Positions 1 through 10,559 of a DNA stretch of 64,000 nt are shown here, one piece after another. The notes beneath the pieces were generated by a model. That model ran no database searches. It was not told the DNA's origin and saw only the letters and a list, made by a program, of their open reading frames with translations. Position numbers and translations under genes: made by a program. Within the stretch, counting starts at the first letter, position 1, and each line of letters begins with the position of its first letter. Origin of the DNA: Aselliscus stoliczkanus (taxonomy: Eukaryota > Chordata > Mammalia > Chiroptera > Hipposideridae); assembly GCA_033961575.1 (NCBI GenBank), contig CM066736.1, forward strand, positions 6,791,501-6,855,500. The letters are read 5' to 3'.

Positions 1-480
1 TTTAAGTGTACAGTTCAGTGGCGTTAAGTACATTCGCGTTGTTGTGCAGCCATCACCACCGTCCAGCTCCAGAATTTTTTTCATCATCCCAAACTGAAAC
101 TCTGTGCCCATTAAACACAAATTCCCTTCTCGCTTTCCTCAGCCCCTGGCAAACTCTGTTTATCTTTCTGTCTATGAAACTGACTGCTCAGGGAACCTCA
201 TGTAAGTGGAATAATATAATATTTGTCCTTTTGTGGTTGGATTATTTCACTTAGCATAATGTTTTGAGAGTTCATCCATGTTGTAGTGTGTGTCAGAATT
301 TTTTGCTTTTTCAAGGCTGAATAATATTCCATTGTATGGATAGACCACATTTTGTTTATCCATTCATTCATCAAACAGCTTGAGTTGTTCCTACCTTTTG
401 GCTATGGTGAGTAATGTTGTTATGAACTTGGGTGTTTGAGTCCCTGCTTTCAATTCTTTTGTGTATATGTCCAGAAGTGA
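1..480 (-). repeat. L1 LINE 3'-end fragment
   Basis: The + strand reads as the reverse complement of an old L1 tail: phrases such as 'catcaccaccgtccagctcc' and 'ccattgtatggatagaccac' recur in L1M elements. The same text recurs near 33.3 kb and 40.5 kb. No intact reading frame is present. Confidence 0.8.
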
Positions 481-614
481 ATGTCCTTAACTTTTAACTT
501 CGTTTATGACTCTTTTTCACAAGCAGAAGTTTTACAGCTTAAAGTATTTATTAATCTTTTCTTATTTGCTTTGATCCTGGGGTCATTTCTATCCTCTTTT
601 AAAATAACTCTAGG

Positions 615-1224
615 TAAGGGCTCTGTTTATTCATTCCTGTGTAACAAACCACCCCATAACTTTAGTGGCTTGGAAAAATAAGTCATTTACTTTGCTGATG
701 AATCAGGAATTTGGACAGGACTCAGTGGGGTCAGCTTGTCTCTGCTCCATGGGGCTTCAGCTGAGACTGCTCAGCTGGGGGCGGGGAGACTTCTAAGACT
801 GATACAGCTGGTGTCTTGGTGCCCACTGTCGGCTAGGGGCTCAATTAGGGCACTGAACTGAGGGCTTTGGTTCCTCTCCAGCTGAACTTCTTCAAGGGCT
901 GGTTGGGTTTCCTCACAGCATGGTGGCTGGGTTTCAAGAGTGAGCATCCCAAGAGATCAAGGCTGAAGTTCTGGTATTTTTGTGGCTTAGCCTCAGAAGC
1001 CACCCAGCCTCAGAAGTCACCATTTTGCTGTGTTCAGTTGGTCCAGCCACTCATAAGGGCCAAGTTCAAGGGGATGGGACATAGACTCCACCTCTTCATA
1101 GAAGAGCTGAAAAGTTCTAGAAGAGCATATGGGATGGGAAATACTGTTGCAGCCATTTTTGGAAAATATAACCTCCAAGTCTGTCCTCTGATCATGACAA
1201 TTCACATCCCTCCCACCTATAAAA
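615..1224 (-). repeat. MaLR-type (MLT1-like) LTR relic
   Basis: The stretch begins with 'gtgtaacaaaccacccca' and 'cttagtggcttgg'-like text, the reversed 3' end of ERVL-MaLR LTRs. It runs through diverged LTR sequence to the 'cctccaagtctgtcctct' region. It is an old solitary LTR with no internal coding part. Assignment below MaLR level is uncertain. Confidence 0.55.
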
Positions 1225-1234
1225 CACAGCCCTT

Positions 1235-1741
1235 GGGGCCGGCCGAGTGGCTCAGTTGGTTAAGAGTTGGCTTAGAGCGCGAGCTCTGAGCAGCACGGCC
1301 ACTGGTTCGATTCCTGCATGGGCCAGTGAATGCTGTGCCCGAGCTGAGCTGTCACTGAGCTGCCAACAGGTGGCAGGATGGCTCAGCTGTTGTAACAACA
1401 AGATTGCCTGTTCCATCGCCCACCTGCAACTAAGACTGAACTTGGCACCTTGAGCTGAGCTGCTGCCTGGATGGCTTAGTGGTTAGGGTGTACACTCTTA
1501 ACAAGGCTGCTGGGTTCGACTCCCACATGGGATGGTGGCTACGCCACCCACAACCAAGACTGAACACAGCACCTTGAGCTTAGAGGCCACGAGCTGCCCA
1601 CGGGAAGCCAGATAGCTACCGGCACCCTCCACAATGAAGACTGAAGAACAGCAACTTGGCTGATCCCCTTCCCCAATTCCCCAACACTGTTCCCTCCCCC
1701 AATTCCCCAATAAAATCTTAAAAGAAGAAGAAAAAAAAAAC
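1235..1741 (+). repeat. Dimeric tRNA-derived SINE, long form
   Basis: The element opens with GGCCGGCCGAGTGGCTCAG (A-box-like) and GGTTCGATTCC (B-box-like). A second tRNA-like module starts near 1468 (TGGCTTAGTGGTTAGG ... GGTTCGACTCC), so this copy is dimeric. The tail holds AATAAAATCTT then oligo(A). A 10 bp target-site duplication, cacagccctt, flanks it at 1225-1234 and 1742-1751. Pol III promoter, AATAAA and short T-run together resemble T+ class SINEs. Confidence 0.9.
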
Positions 1742-1751
1742 CACAGCCCTT

Positions 1752-2402
1752 CAAGACCTCCCAAAAGTCTTATCGCATTATAGGATCTGGCTCAGTATCA
1801 AAACTCAGGATCTTACTATTTAAATTAGGTCCATGTAGAGATGAAACTTCTCAGATATGATGCCTTAGCTACCTTTCTTCTTCACCTGAAGACCTATGAA
1901 CTAAAGAGCAAGTTGTCTGCCTCTCACAACCAACGTACAATAGGGGGACAGCAAAGGGTAATTGATACACACACACTCCCCATTCAAGGCGGGAGGAGAT
2001 GGGGGTGTGTGCAGCAATCACTGGTGCATAGCAGCTCTGAATCCAGCCGAACAGATGTTCATGTTTCCAATTTCTTGGTTGGGACCCAGGGTTACTCCCT
2101 GGATATGATTCTGAGCCATCCTTTTTTCCATAAAATGCAACCTGTTCGCAGTGGAGTAGCCTTCTCAGCTTGCTTTCTACCCCTAGAAGTTTGGGGACTC
2201 AAAGGCCCCATTTCATTTTGTACTGTCTCTGTTCCTTTTAGTCCCAGGTAGCACTGTTTCCACCTGAACAATTCAGTTAAAAACTTGGTGGGTTTCCTAT
2301 GAATCTTATTGAGGTTCACACCATTAATGAAAAGTCAAATAATCTCATCACAAGATAAACCCTTCTCTATCTTGTAGTACTATTCAGGCGACAGTGAACG
2401 AT
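1752..2402. other. Unassigned intergenic sequence
   Basis: I recognise no repeat or gene here. A 136-codon frame at 1841-2251 has no recognisable motif and is probably chance. Confidence 0.5.
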
Positions 2403-2417
2403 GCCTTTAAGATTCTT

Positions 2418-2575
2418 TTTTTTATTTTATTTTATTTTTTTTTAGCTGAGCCATCCTGCCACCTGTTGGCAGCTCAACGGCAACTCAGCTCGGGCTGGCC
2501 TCGAACAGCTGTTGCTCAGAGCTCAGCTCACACTCTTGAGTGAGCTCTTAACCAACTGAGCCACTCGGCCGGCCC
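2418..2575 (-). repeat. tRNA-derived SINE, intermediate form
   Basis: Reversed head GCCACTCGGCCGGCC lies at the right end and a T-rich (reversed A-rich) tail at the left. The body contains the 'cctgccacctgttggcagct' module in place of the long GC-rich body. A perfect 15 bp TSD, gcctttaagattctt, lies at 2403-2417 and 2576-2590. Confidence 0.92.
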
Positions 2576-2817
2576 GCCTTTAAGATTCTTAAAAGACTTA
2601 CTGTATAATGGAAAGTATCTCTGAGGCATGGCCATTAGATCCTAGAGGGGCTTTTGTCTTCTTGAAAGGCTCTATAAGGTACTGCCTTAGATCCTTCTGG
2701 TGTCTCAACAAAGGAACTTACAGTCCCACCTGGATTTGATATTTGATCTGAGTTTCTTCTTTCCTTAATTATTTACTTCTTTCTTTCCTTCCTTCCTTTT
2801 TTGCTACATCTCTCACT

Positions 2818-3207
2818 TCTTTACATCAAATTTATTGAGGTACAATTTATATGTAGTAAAATTCACCCTTCTTAGGGGTATAGTACTATAAGTTCTAACA
2901 AATGCATACAGTTGTGTAACTACCTCTACATTTTCAGTGTAGAACATTTCTATCACCCCCCAAAAGTTCTCTTATACCTGTTTGTAGTCATTTCTGTTAC
3001 CCACCCCAGCCCCTGGAATCCTTTTGTTTTCTGTCCCTCTGGTTCTGCCTTTTCCAGAATGCCATATAAGGGGCATCAAACAGTATGTGTGGTGAGTAGG
3101 ATTCCATTGCATGGATAGTCCGTAGTTTGTTTGTTCACCTGTTGATGGGTAGTTGGCTATATTACAAATAAAGCTTCTATGGACATTGGTGTACAAGTCT
3201 TTGTGTG
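2818..3207 (-). repeat. L1 LINE fragment, part 1 of a split copy
   Basis: Antisense L1 tail sequence ('attgaggtacaatttatatg', 'cattgcatggatagtc'). It stops where an LTR begins and resumes at 3691 and 4961, so it is one old L1 split by later insertions. Confidence 0.8.
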
Positions 3208-3690
3208 GATATTAGTTTCCTATAGTTGCTGTAACCAATTACCACCAATGTAGTAGCTTAAAACAACACACATTTATTACTTTATAGTTTCTGGGGTCAG
3301 AAGTCCAAAATGGGTCTCACGGGACTAAAATCAAGGTTCCTTCTGGAAGCTCAAGGGGAGAACCTGTTCCCTTGCCTGTTCCAGTTTCTAGAAGCCCCTG
3401 ATTTTTTTTTTTTTTGGCTCCTTCCTCCATCTTTATAAGCAGCAGTAGCCAGGCAAGTCTTCTCATATGGCATCACCCTGACACGCTTTTGCTTCTCTCT
3501 TTCCCTTACAGTGACCCTTCTGATTACATTGGCCAAGATAATCCCGGACAATCCCCCATCTCAAGATCCTTAATCACATCTGCAAAGTCCTTTTTATCAC
3601 ATAATGTAACGTGTACAGGTTCCGGGGGTCAGGGCATGGACATCTTTTGGTGGGGGGCCATGAACCTGCCTCCCACACTTTCTCTTGGTT
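3208..3690 (-). repeat. MaLR-type LTR inserted in the L1
   Basis: Contains 'gctgtaaccaattaccacc', 'tagcttaaaacaacacac' and 'gtcagaagtccaaaatggg', the reversed 3' part of an MLT1/MST-class LTR. L1 text resumes on the far side, placing this insertion after the L1. Confidence 0.75.
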
Positions 3691-3848
3691 AAGTACCTAG
3701 GAGCAGAATGGCTGAATTGTATGGCAGTTGTATGTTTACAAGTTTTTAAGTAACTGTCAACTGTTTTCCAGGTGGTTGGACTATTTTACAGCACCGTATG
3801 GGAGTTCTAGTTCCTCCCCATCCTCGCCAACATTTGGAATGGCCCATA
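3691..3848 (-). repeat. L1 LINE fragment, part 2 of a split copy
   Basis: 'agtacctaggagcagaatgg' through 'cctcgccaacatttgg' is the next piece of the antisense L1 begun at 2818. Confidence 0.75.
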
Positions 3849-4780
3849 TATTAGATTCCAAGGGCGGCAGTAACAAACTGCCACAAACTGGGTGGCTTCA
3901 AACAACAAAAATGTGTACGCTCGGGTGGGCCGAGTGGCGCATTGGTTAAGAACTGGCTTGGGACACTAGCGGCCCCAGTTCGGATCCCACATATGAGGGC
4001 CAGTGACACTGCCCTCTACAGCTAACAACAGTTCCACCTGGAGCAGGGCTGTGAGCCCCGGCGACAGTGTAGGCTGCAGCTCCTGCTGCAGTGGGCTGCC
4101 ATAGGCTACAGTGAGTGGCCGGCAGCCAGTGTGAGCGGCCGGCAGCCAGTGTGAGCGGCTGGCAGCCAGCGTGAACTGCCAATAGCCGCGGTGAGTGACC
4201 ATCCAGAGGCCGGTGACCGATCTGCCTCATCTGGGAAGAGTGTAATGACGATACCAACATGGGCCAGTGAAGTAACGTCCTCCGCAACTAGACTGAAGAA
4301 CAAAAACACAGCAACTTGTCTGTTCCCTTTCCCCGATTCCCCAATGCTGTTCCCTTCCCCCAATTCCCCAATAAAATCTTTAAAAAAAAACAAAACCAAA
4401 AAACTGTGTATGCTCACACAGTTCTGGAGGGCAGAATTCCAAAATCAAGGTATCAAGGCGTTGGCGGCGCTGGTTCCTTTGGGAGGCTCGCAGTGACGCT
4501 GTTTCCTTGCCTTTCCCAGTTGGTGGTGGCCCCAGGCATTCCTTGGTTTGTGGACGCATCACTGCAAGCTCTGTCTGTCTTCACATGGCATTTGCCTCTG
4601 TTTGTCTCTGTGTCCTCACATGGCCTTCTGAAGGACACCAGTCATTGGATCTAGGGCCTACCCTAATCCAGCATGACTTTGCTTTAACTAATTAACATCC
4701 GCAACCTTATTTCCAAAGAAGGTCACATCCTGAGGTTTCAGTGGACATGAATCTTTGAGGGACCCTATTTGGTCCAGTAT
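3849..4780 (-). repeat. MaLR-type LTR interrupted by a SINE
   Basis: 'acaaactgggtggcttcaaa' at the left and 'gttctggagggcagaattcc', 'gtggacgcatcactgcaag' and the 'taattaacatccgcaac' region at the right are halves of one reversed MaLR LTR. They are separated by the SINE at 3923-4404. Confidence 0.75.
3923..4404 (+). repeat. tRNA-derived SINE, long form with internal tandem repeat
   Basis: Head GGGCCGAGTGGCGCATTGG, B-box-like AGTTCGGATCCC, long GC-rich body, then AATAAAATCTTT and oligo(A). Around 4110-4185 a ~20 bp unit (gtgagtggccggcagccagt) occurs three times in tandem. TSD tgtgta(c/t)gctc at 3912-3922 and 4405-4415. It lies inside the MaLR LTR and is therefore younger. Confidence 0.92.
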
Positions 4781-4791
4781 GGCTAGTCTTT

Positions 4792-4794
<3 letters not shown>

Positions 4795-4850
<56 letters not shown>

Positions 4851-4950
4851 TTTTGAGGGCAGTGTCATCACTGGCCCTCATATGTGGGACCGAACCGGGG
4901 CTGCTGGCTTCCCAAGCCAGTGCTTAACCACCGCGCCACTCGGCCGGCCC
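4795..4950 (-). repeat. tRNA-derived SINE, short form with (TTTA)n tail
   Basis: Reversed head GCCACTCGGCCGGCCC at the right, short body ending 'gagggcagtgtca', and a tail expanded to about fifteen TTTA units (about 4793-4852). TSD tagtcttttta at 4784-4794 and 4951-4961. Confidence 0.92.
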
Positions 4951-4960
4951 TAGTCTTTTT

Positions 4961-5500
4961 AATTTAGTTATTTTAATAGGCATGTAGTGGTGTCTCCCTG
5001 TGGTTTTAATCTGCATTTCCGTCACAAGCAGTGATGCGGAACATCTGTCCACGTGCTTATTTTCCATCTGTGTATCTTCTTTGGTAAAATGCCTATTCGG
5101 ATCTCTTGCCCGTTTTAAAAATTGAGTTGTGTATTTTCTTATTATGGAGTTTTGAGAGTTCTTTATATATTGTGGATACAAGTTCTTTATCAGATATATG
5201 ACTCGCAAATATTTTTTTGCCAGTCTATGGCTTGTGTTTTTATTCTCTTAACAGTGTTATTCAAAGATGAGATGTTTTCAATTTTGACAAAGCCAATTTA
5301 CCAATTGTTTTATGGCTCATGCTTTTGGTGTTGTATCTAAGTAATCTTTGCTTAAACCAGGGTCACAAAAATTTTCTCTTTCTTCTGGAAACTTTCTAGT
5401 TTTATATCTTTACATTTAGGTCTGTAAACCATTTTGAGTTACTTTTAGTATATGGACAAGGCATAGGATGTATGCTTTCACCAGTGTCTGTTCAGCCTTG
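4961..5500 (-). repeat. L1 LINE fragment, part 3 of a split copy
   Basis: 'ggtttaatctgcatttccg'-like text, 'gagagttctttatatattg' and 'gtaatctttgcttaaacc' continue the antisense L1 in the order expected after 3691-3848. Confidence 0.8.
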
Positions 5501-5504
5501 TACT

Positions 5505-6780
5505 AGAGATTATGGCCACTTTGATAAGGCAAGGAAAAGAAATAAGAGACATTAAGATTAGAAAAGTAGGGCCGGCCGAGTGGTGCGTTGGTTAAGAGCT
5601 GGTTTTGGGATGCCAGAGGCCCTGGTTCCGATCCCACATATGAGGGCCAGTGACACTGCCCTCTACAGCTAACAACAGCTCCACCTGGAGCTGTGCAAGC
5701 CCCAGCGATGGTGTGGGCTGCAGCCCCTGCTGTGGTGGGCTGCCATAGGCTACAGTGAGTGGCTGGCAGCCAGCGTGAGCGGCCGTCCAGAGACCGGAGA
5801 CTGATCTGCCTCATCCAGGAAGAGCGCAATGACAATACCAACAGGGGCCAGGGAAGCAATGTCCTCCACAACTAGACTGAAGAACAAAAGGACAGCAACT
5901 TGTCTGTTCCCCTTCCCCGATTCCCCAACGCTGTTCCCCTCCCCCAATTCCCCAATAAAATCTTTAAAAAAAAAAGATTTGAAAAGCAGCAAAATTTGCA
6001 GATGACATGATCCTCTATAGAAAAATCTGATGGCGTCTATAAAAATGCTACTAGAATTTGTGAGTTTAGCAAGGTTGCAGGATACAAGATGATTATATAA
6101 AAATTTCATTTCTATAGATAGGCAATGAACAATTGGACATTGGAATTTTTAAAAACAGTACTATTTACCAAAACAATACCGTTAACAAAAATAAGATATG
6201 TTTAGGGATAACTCTGACAAAAGACATACAAGACTTATAGACTGGAAACTACAAAACACTACTGAGGGAAATTAAAGACCTAAATAGGATGATGTGTTAT
6301 AGAGTCATACACTTGAAACCTATGTAATTGTACTAACCAATGTCACTTCAATCAACTTAATTTCAAAAAATATTTAAATAGATGGAAAGGTATCTTGATC
6401 ATGGGTCGAAAGACTCAGTATTATTGAGATTTCAGTTCTTCTCAAATTGAACTATAGATTCAATGCAATCCTGATAAAACTCCCAGCAGTTTTTTTTCTA
6501 GAAATTGACAAGCTGATTCTGAAATTCATATGGAAATGCAGAGGATCTAGAATAGTGAAAACAATGTTGAAAAATAATAACAAAATTGGAGAACTAACAC
6601 TACCTGATTTCAAGGCTTATTATAAATCGACAGTATTTAAGTCAGCATGGTGTTGATGTGAAGGTAGACAGACAGATCAATGAAACAGAATAGAGTCCAG
6701 AAATGGATCCAAACATAAATGGACAACTGATATTCAACAAAGGCGCGAAGCCATGGAAAACAGGCAGTCATTTGCCTTTC
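5505..6780 (+). pseudogene. L1 ORF2 (reverse transcriptase) fragment, broken
   Basis: L1 ORF2 in sense orientation, interrupted by the SINE at 5570-5973. Just right of the SINE the codons at 5995-6006 read F-A-D-D, matching the RT palm catalytic motif of L1 (usually F/YADD). At 6447-6656 a 69-codon frame holds the 'LPDFKAYYK' and 'LKFIWK' motifs characteristic of the L1 ORF2 region downstream of the RT. Frameshifts and stops lie between. The endonuclease and the 3' end are missing, so it is a dead retrotransposon. Confidence 0.88.
5570..5973 (+). repeat. tRNA-derived SINE, long form
   Basis: GGCCGGCCGAGTGGTGCG head, GC-rich body with about two ~20 bp 'gagtggctggcagccag' units, AATAAAATCTTT tail. 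TSD of 16 bp with two mismatches (aagattagaaaagtag at 5554-5569, aagatttgaaaagcag at 5974-5989), inside L1 ORF2. Confidence 0.92.
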
Positions 6781-6784
6781 TAAA

Positions 6785-7920
6785 TTGGGTTGTTTGTTTT
6801 ATAATAAAATTGAATTTCTTTTTAAAATTGAGTTTTGAGAGTTTTTATCTACTTATCCTAGATACAGGTTCTTCATAAGATATGTGTTTTGCGAATATTT
6901 TTCTCCTAGTATGTAGCGTCTTGGCTTTTCATTTTCCTAACATGTCTTTGAAAGAGCAGAAGTTTAAAATTATTTTTTTAAGATTTTTTTTTATTGGGGA
7001 ATTGGGGGAGGGGAACAGCGTTGGGGAATTGGGGAAGGGGAACAGACAAGTTGCTGTCCTTTTGTTTTTCAGTCTAGTTGTGGAGGACGTTGCTTCACTG
7101 GCCCATGTTGGTATCATCATTGCGCACTTCCCGGATGAGGCAGATCAGTCTCCGGTCTCTGTACGGCCGCTCACTGCGGCTATTGGCAGCTCACTCCAGC
7201 TGCTGGCCTCTCACCCTGGCTGCTGGCCACTCACTGTAGCTTATGGCAGCCCACTGCAACAGGGGCTGCAGCTACGGCGTTGCCAGCAACTCACAGCAGC
7301 CCAGCTCCAGGTGGAGCTGTTGTTCACCACCTTAGCTGTAGAGGGCAGTGTCACTGGCCCTCATATGTGGGATCTGAACTGGGGCCGCTGGTGTCCCAAG
7401 GTAGCTCTTAACCAACGTGCCACTTGGCAGGCCCAGAAGTTTTAAATTTTGATGAAGTCCACTTTCTCAGTTTTTTTTCTTTACAATTTGTGTTTTTATG
7501 TCCTGAATAAGAAATCTTTGCTTAACTCTAGTCACAAAGATTTTCTCCAAAGTCATCTAGAAGTTTTATAGTTTTAGGTTGTACAGTTAGGTCTCTGCTC
7601 CATTTCCAGTTAATTTTGTATAGAGAATTAGGTATGGGTTGAGGTTTTATTGTTTTGTTTTGCTTTTGTTTTGTGTACAGATGCTCAATTGTTCTAGCAT
7701 TAGTTGTTGAAAAAGACTGTCCTTTCTCTATTGAATTGCCTTTGTACCTTAGTTGAAAATCAATTGACCATATATGAGGGGGTCTATTTCTGGGTTCTCT
7801 GTTCTGTTCCATTGATCTATGTGTCTGTCCTTTCACCAACACCACGCTGTCTTGATTACTGTAGCTTTATAGTGAGTCTTAAAATCAGGTAATAAAAGCC
7901 TGAGGTCTTTTCTCAGTTGG
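6785..7920 (-). repeat. L1 LINE fragment interrupted by a SINE
   Basis: Antisense L1 text on both sides of the SINE at 6972-7433: 'ttgagagtttttatctactt' at the left, then 'cttgattactgtagctttat', 'gttctgttccattgatctat' and 'gtctttgcttaactctagtc'-like text at the right. No intact frame. Confidence 0.85.
6972..7433 (-). repeat. tRNA-derived SINE, long form
   Basis: Reversed copy: 'aagattttttt...attggggaattggggg' at the left, reversed head near 7420-7433. TSD cagaagttt(a/t)aaatt at 6957-6971 and 7434-7448. The 187-codon frame covering it is SINE-derived, not a gene. Confidence 0.92.
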
Positions 7921-8299
7921 AGAATTTTTTGCCATCTGGAGAGGCTGGGAATGAGAAGCAGTTTTGTTTGTGAGCCAGGCAGATCCTGCCTCCTTTATAT
8001 TGAATATTTTGTTCTTTAGACATCTTTCTCCTTTTGTGTTTCATTCTAGGCAGCAGGAAAAAGCCAGATGACACTCTCAATGTTGTGCCCTATCACTGAA
8101 CTCATTACGTACATTTCTTCTTTTCCACGTTAACGCAGGTGACAGACTTTCCGCCAGCACATAACAAGGTCTCCCTTTCTTCCAGTTTCCAACATTTTTC
8201 TTCAGTGACATCCTCCTCAAAGCCCCATACACGTTTAGTGACGCCAAGGCCCTGGGGCCACCGTCTCAGCTGTGTGGTTTGCTCTGAGTCTCCTGTGCT
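7921..8299. other. Unassigned intergenic sequence
   Basis: No repeat or coding signal recognised. Confidence 0.45.
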
Positions 8300-8690
8300 G
8301 TGGCACGCAAGTGGAGTTGGAGCTAGACCAGCAGGGGGCAGTTGGGCGCTGACCCTGCTTCTCGCTGTCATCATGGAGTCCCAGGGTCTCTCCCCTCTGC
8401 CTCAGCTAGTTGGGGCTTCTTTATAGCATGGTGGTCTCAGGAAAGCCAGGCTGCTTACGTGGAAGCTGAGGCATCAAGGGTGTATCCAGCTTACAAGGAG
8501 GAAGTGGCGCCATCTTTTGTGACCTAGTCTTGGAAGTGACATATGGATGGAAGTCAATTTCAAGCGGAGGGAACATTGACTCTGCCTCTTGATAGGGGAG
8601 TCACAAGGTCCTAGAAGACCATTTGGCAATAGGAGATATTTTTTGGCCATCTTTGAAAAAAACACAGTTTAACATAGTAAGGAAACCGTT
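8300..8690 (-). repeat. LTR-like ancient repeat fragment
   Basis: 'atggtggtctcaggaaagcc', 'gtgacctagtcttggaagtg' and 'ctctgcctcttgatagggg' match the arrangement of the diverged LTR at 615-1224 ('catggtggctgggtttc', 'ctccacctcttcatag'). Family name uncertain. Confidence 0.45.
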
Positions 8691-8903
8691 TATGAAAAAG
8701 TTCTTCTTTATGCTAAATAAAAAAAACCTCTCAGGTTTGATAATTGTTTAATGCATCTCCTCATGTTGCCCTTCTAGAGACTTCCTTTGGGGATTTAGGT
8801 ATTAAAATCAGTGAGATGCTGGAGGTAGCTTACATTGGCTATGAACGCGGAGGTGAAATTTTCAGGAATTCTGCATGCTGGTTGTTAAACAGCAATTATT
8901 TTA

Positions 8904-9004
8904 TTTATTTATTTTTTTTTTTAAGGGCATTGCCACTGGCCCTCATATGTGGGATCCGAACCCGGGCCGCTGGCATCCCAAGCCAGCTCTTAACTACTGT
9001 GCCA
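8904..9004 (-). repeat. tRNA-derived SINE, short form, head-truncated
   Basis: 'agggcattgccactggccct' and 'cgaacccgggccgctgg' are the reversed short SINE. The head stops at 'ctactgtgcca', lacking the last GGCCGGCC block. A perfect 18 bp TSD, taaacagcaattatttta, lies at 8886-8903 and 9005-9022. Confidence 0.93.
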
Positions 9005-9022
9005 TAAACAGCAATTATTTTA

Positions 9023-9860
9023 AATTACAGTATATAATCTCACACTTGAATAGATTAAATTAAAATCAGATAATAAATACACAATACTCAACAATTCCTA
9101 ATTACAGATTTTGGCTATTATCTATGCTCTTATGGTTAAATAGCCTATTGTACCTGCATGGTGGAAATACTATATAAATGGTGTGACCCTGCATCCAACT
9201 CTATGTTCAGTGACTTTGCATTGGTAGCTTGAATTTGGCCGTTTACACCGAGGAAATTGGCAGTTGCTAAAAATCAGGGCTTTGTGTGGTTGACTGTTTA
9301 GCCCTAAGACAGAGATGGAGGAAATGTTAATAATGCAAATTAAACTTTGAAGTGTGTTGTGTTGTACCCATTTCATTGTGAATAGCCCTAAAAATCAGGG
9401 AAAATATTCTCCTAGTATTCAAGAACTATTATTCAGTTTAGCAAAGAAGTTTCTCACATCACTGATCCACAAGTGAAGTTCTCAAATGTCTTCATTGTTT
9501 CACTTTCACTTTACTGATTAATATAAATGAAAAATCATCCAACATTCATCTCAGACGCTCATGGTCACTGTGGTGCAACTCCATTTGTCAGATCATGGTT
9601 GACTTGCAATTACAGATGGATGATGGATACAGAGTTTGGTGAAAATCAAAAAAATTTTACTATTTTAAAATTTAGTATTTATTACAAATATTAGTTAATT
9701 TTGTGCTATGCATACTTTATGTTAGTAAAATTCATGATAAAAAAACTTACGTACATACATATATTTTGGGGGGAGAGAGCTGATTGTTTGTTACTATCCA
9801 CCACTGATCAAATCCCACCATTGAAAGAACAATAGTTTTCATTTACTGAGGAGTTGTTGA
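9023..9860. other. AT-rich intergenic sequence, unassigned
   Basis: No recognised repeat or coding potential. Confidence 0.45.
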
Positions 9861-9867
9861 GTGTCAG

Positions 9868-10112
9868 ACAATAATAGCTAACATTCCTTGAGTGCTAGCT
9901 CTGTGCCTGGTGCTGTTCTAAATCCTCTACATGTCTTATTTAATCCCTACAACAACCCTGTGAGGCAGGTACTATTATCATTACCATTTTCAAGATCAAA
10001 CAACTAAGGCCCAGAGAGGTAGAGTGACTTGCCTAAGGTCACACAGCCGAGAAATGACAGAGCCAGGATTTAAAGCCACAAATCCACATGCTGCGTTCTT
10101 AACTCCTACTCT
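9868..10112 (-). repeat. MIR SINE
   Basis: Reads 'tagctaacattccttgagtg', 'aggcccagagaggtagagtg' and 'aaggtcacacagccgagaaa', the reverse complement of MIR. Confidence 0.9.
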
Positions 10113-10186
10113 TTGTGGCTTCTCCAAGGGCAATGGGGGAAGTCTCTATGTGCCCCGGAGAGTTGTAAAATAATTGCAATGATTTT

Positions 10187-10328
10187 TTTTTTTTTTTAGC
10201 TGAGCCATCCTGCCACCTGTTGGCAGCTCAACAGCAACTCAGCTTGGGCTGGCATCGAACTGCCGTTGCTCAGAGCTCAGCTCGCACTCTTGAACGAGCT
10301 CTTAACCAACTGAGCCACTCGCTGGCCC
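10187..10328 (-). repeat. tRNA-derived SINE, intermediate form
   Basis: Same module set as the copy at 2418-2575 ('cctgccacctgttggcagct'). Perfect 16 bp TSD taattgcaatgatttt at 10171-10186 and 10329-10344. Confidence 0.93.
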
Positions 10329-10344
10329 TAATTGCAATGATTTT

Positions 10345-10555
10345 AATGACAATAACAATACTTTGTACCAGGCTCTGTGCTAAGTGACATCTAGGTCTTG
10401 TCATGTAAGGCCCAAACAGCCAGTTTCTGCTATTGTTCCCATTTTGTAGGAGTGGTAACTGAGACACAGAGATGAAAGTCACTTGGCCAGAAATTGGTGG
10501 GCTGGTACTGGAACCCAGGTCAGTCTGAATTGAGGGCCTCAGCTCTTTCCCACGC
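10345..10555 (-). repeat. MIR SINE, diverged
   Basis: 'caggctctgtgctaagtgac', 'ggtaactgagacacagagat' and 'ctggaacccaggtcagtctg' follow MIR order in reverse. Confidence 0.75.
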
Positions 10556-10559
10556 ATCT

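Noticed and set aside
615..1224. Intact endogenous retrovirus
   Set aside because: Here and at the other LTRs there are only solitary LTR relics. I saw no gag, pol or env sequence next to any of them.
6447..6656. 69-codon frame with L1 ORF2 motifs as a gene
   Set aside because: It is a fragment of a dead L1 with no start, endonuclease or intact RT.
6882..7445. 187-codon + frame
   Set aside because: It runs through an antisense long SINE and L1 flank. The same peptide text recurs in other copies (20699-21136, 48750-49184).
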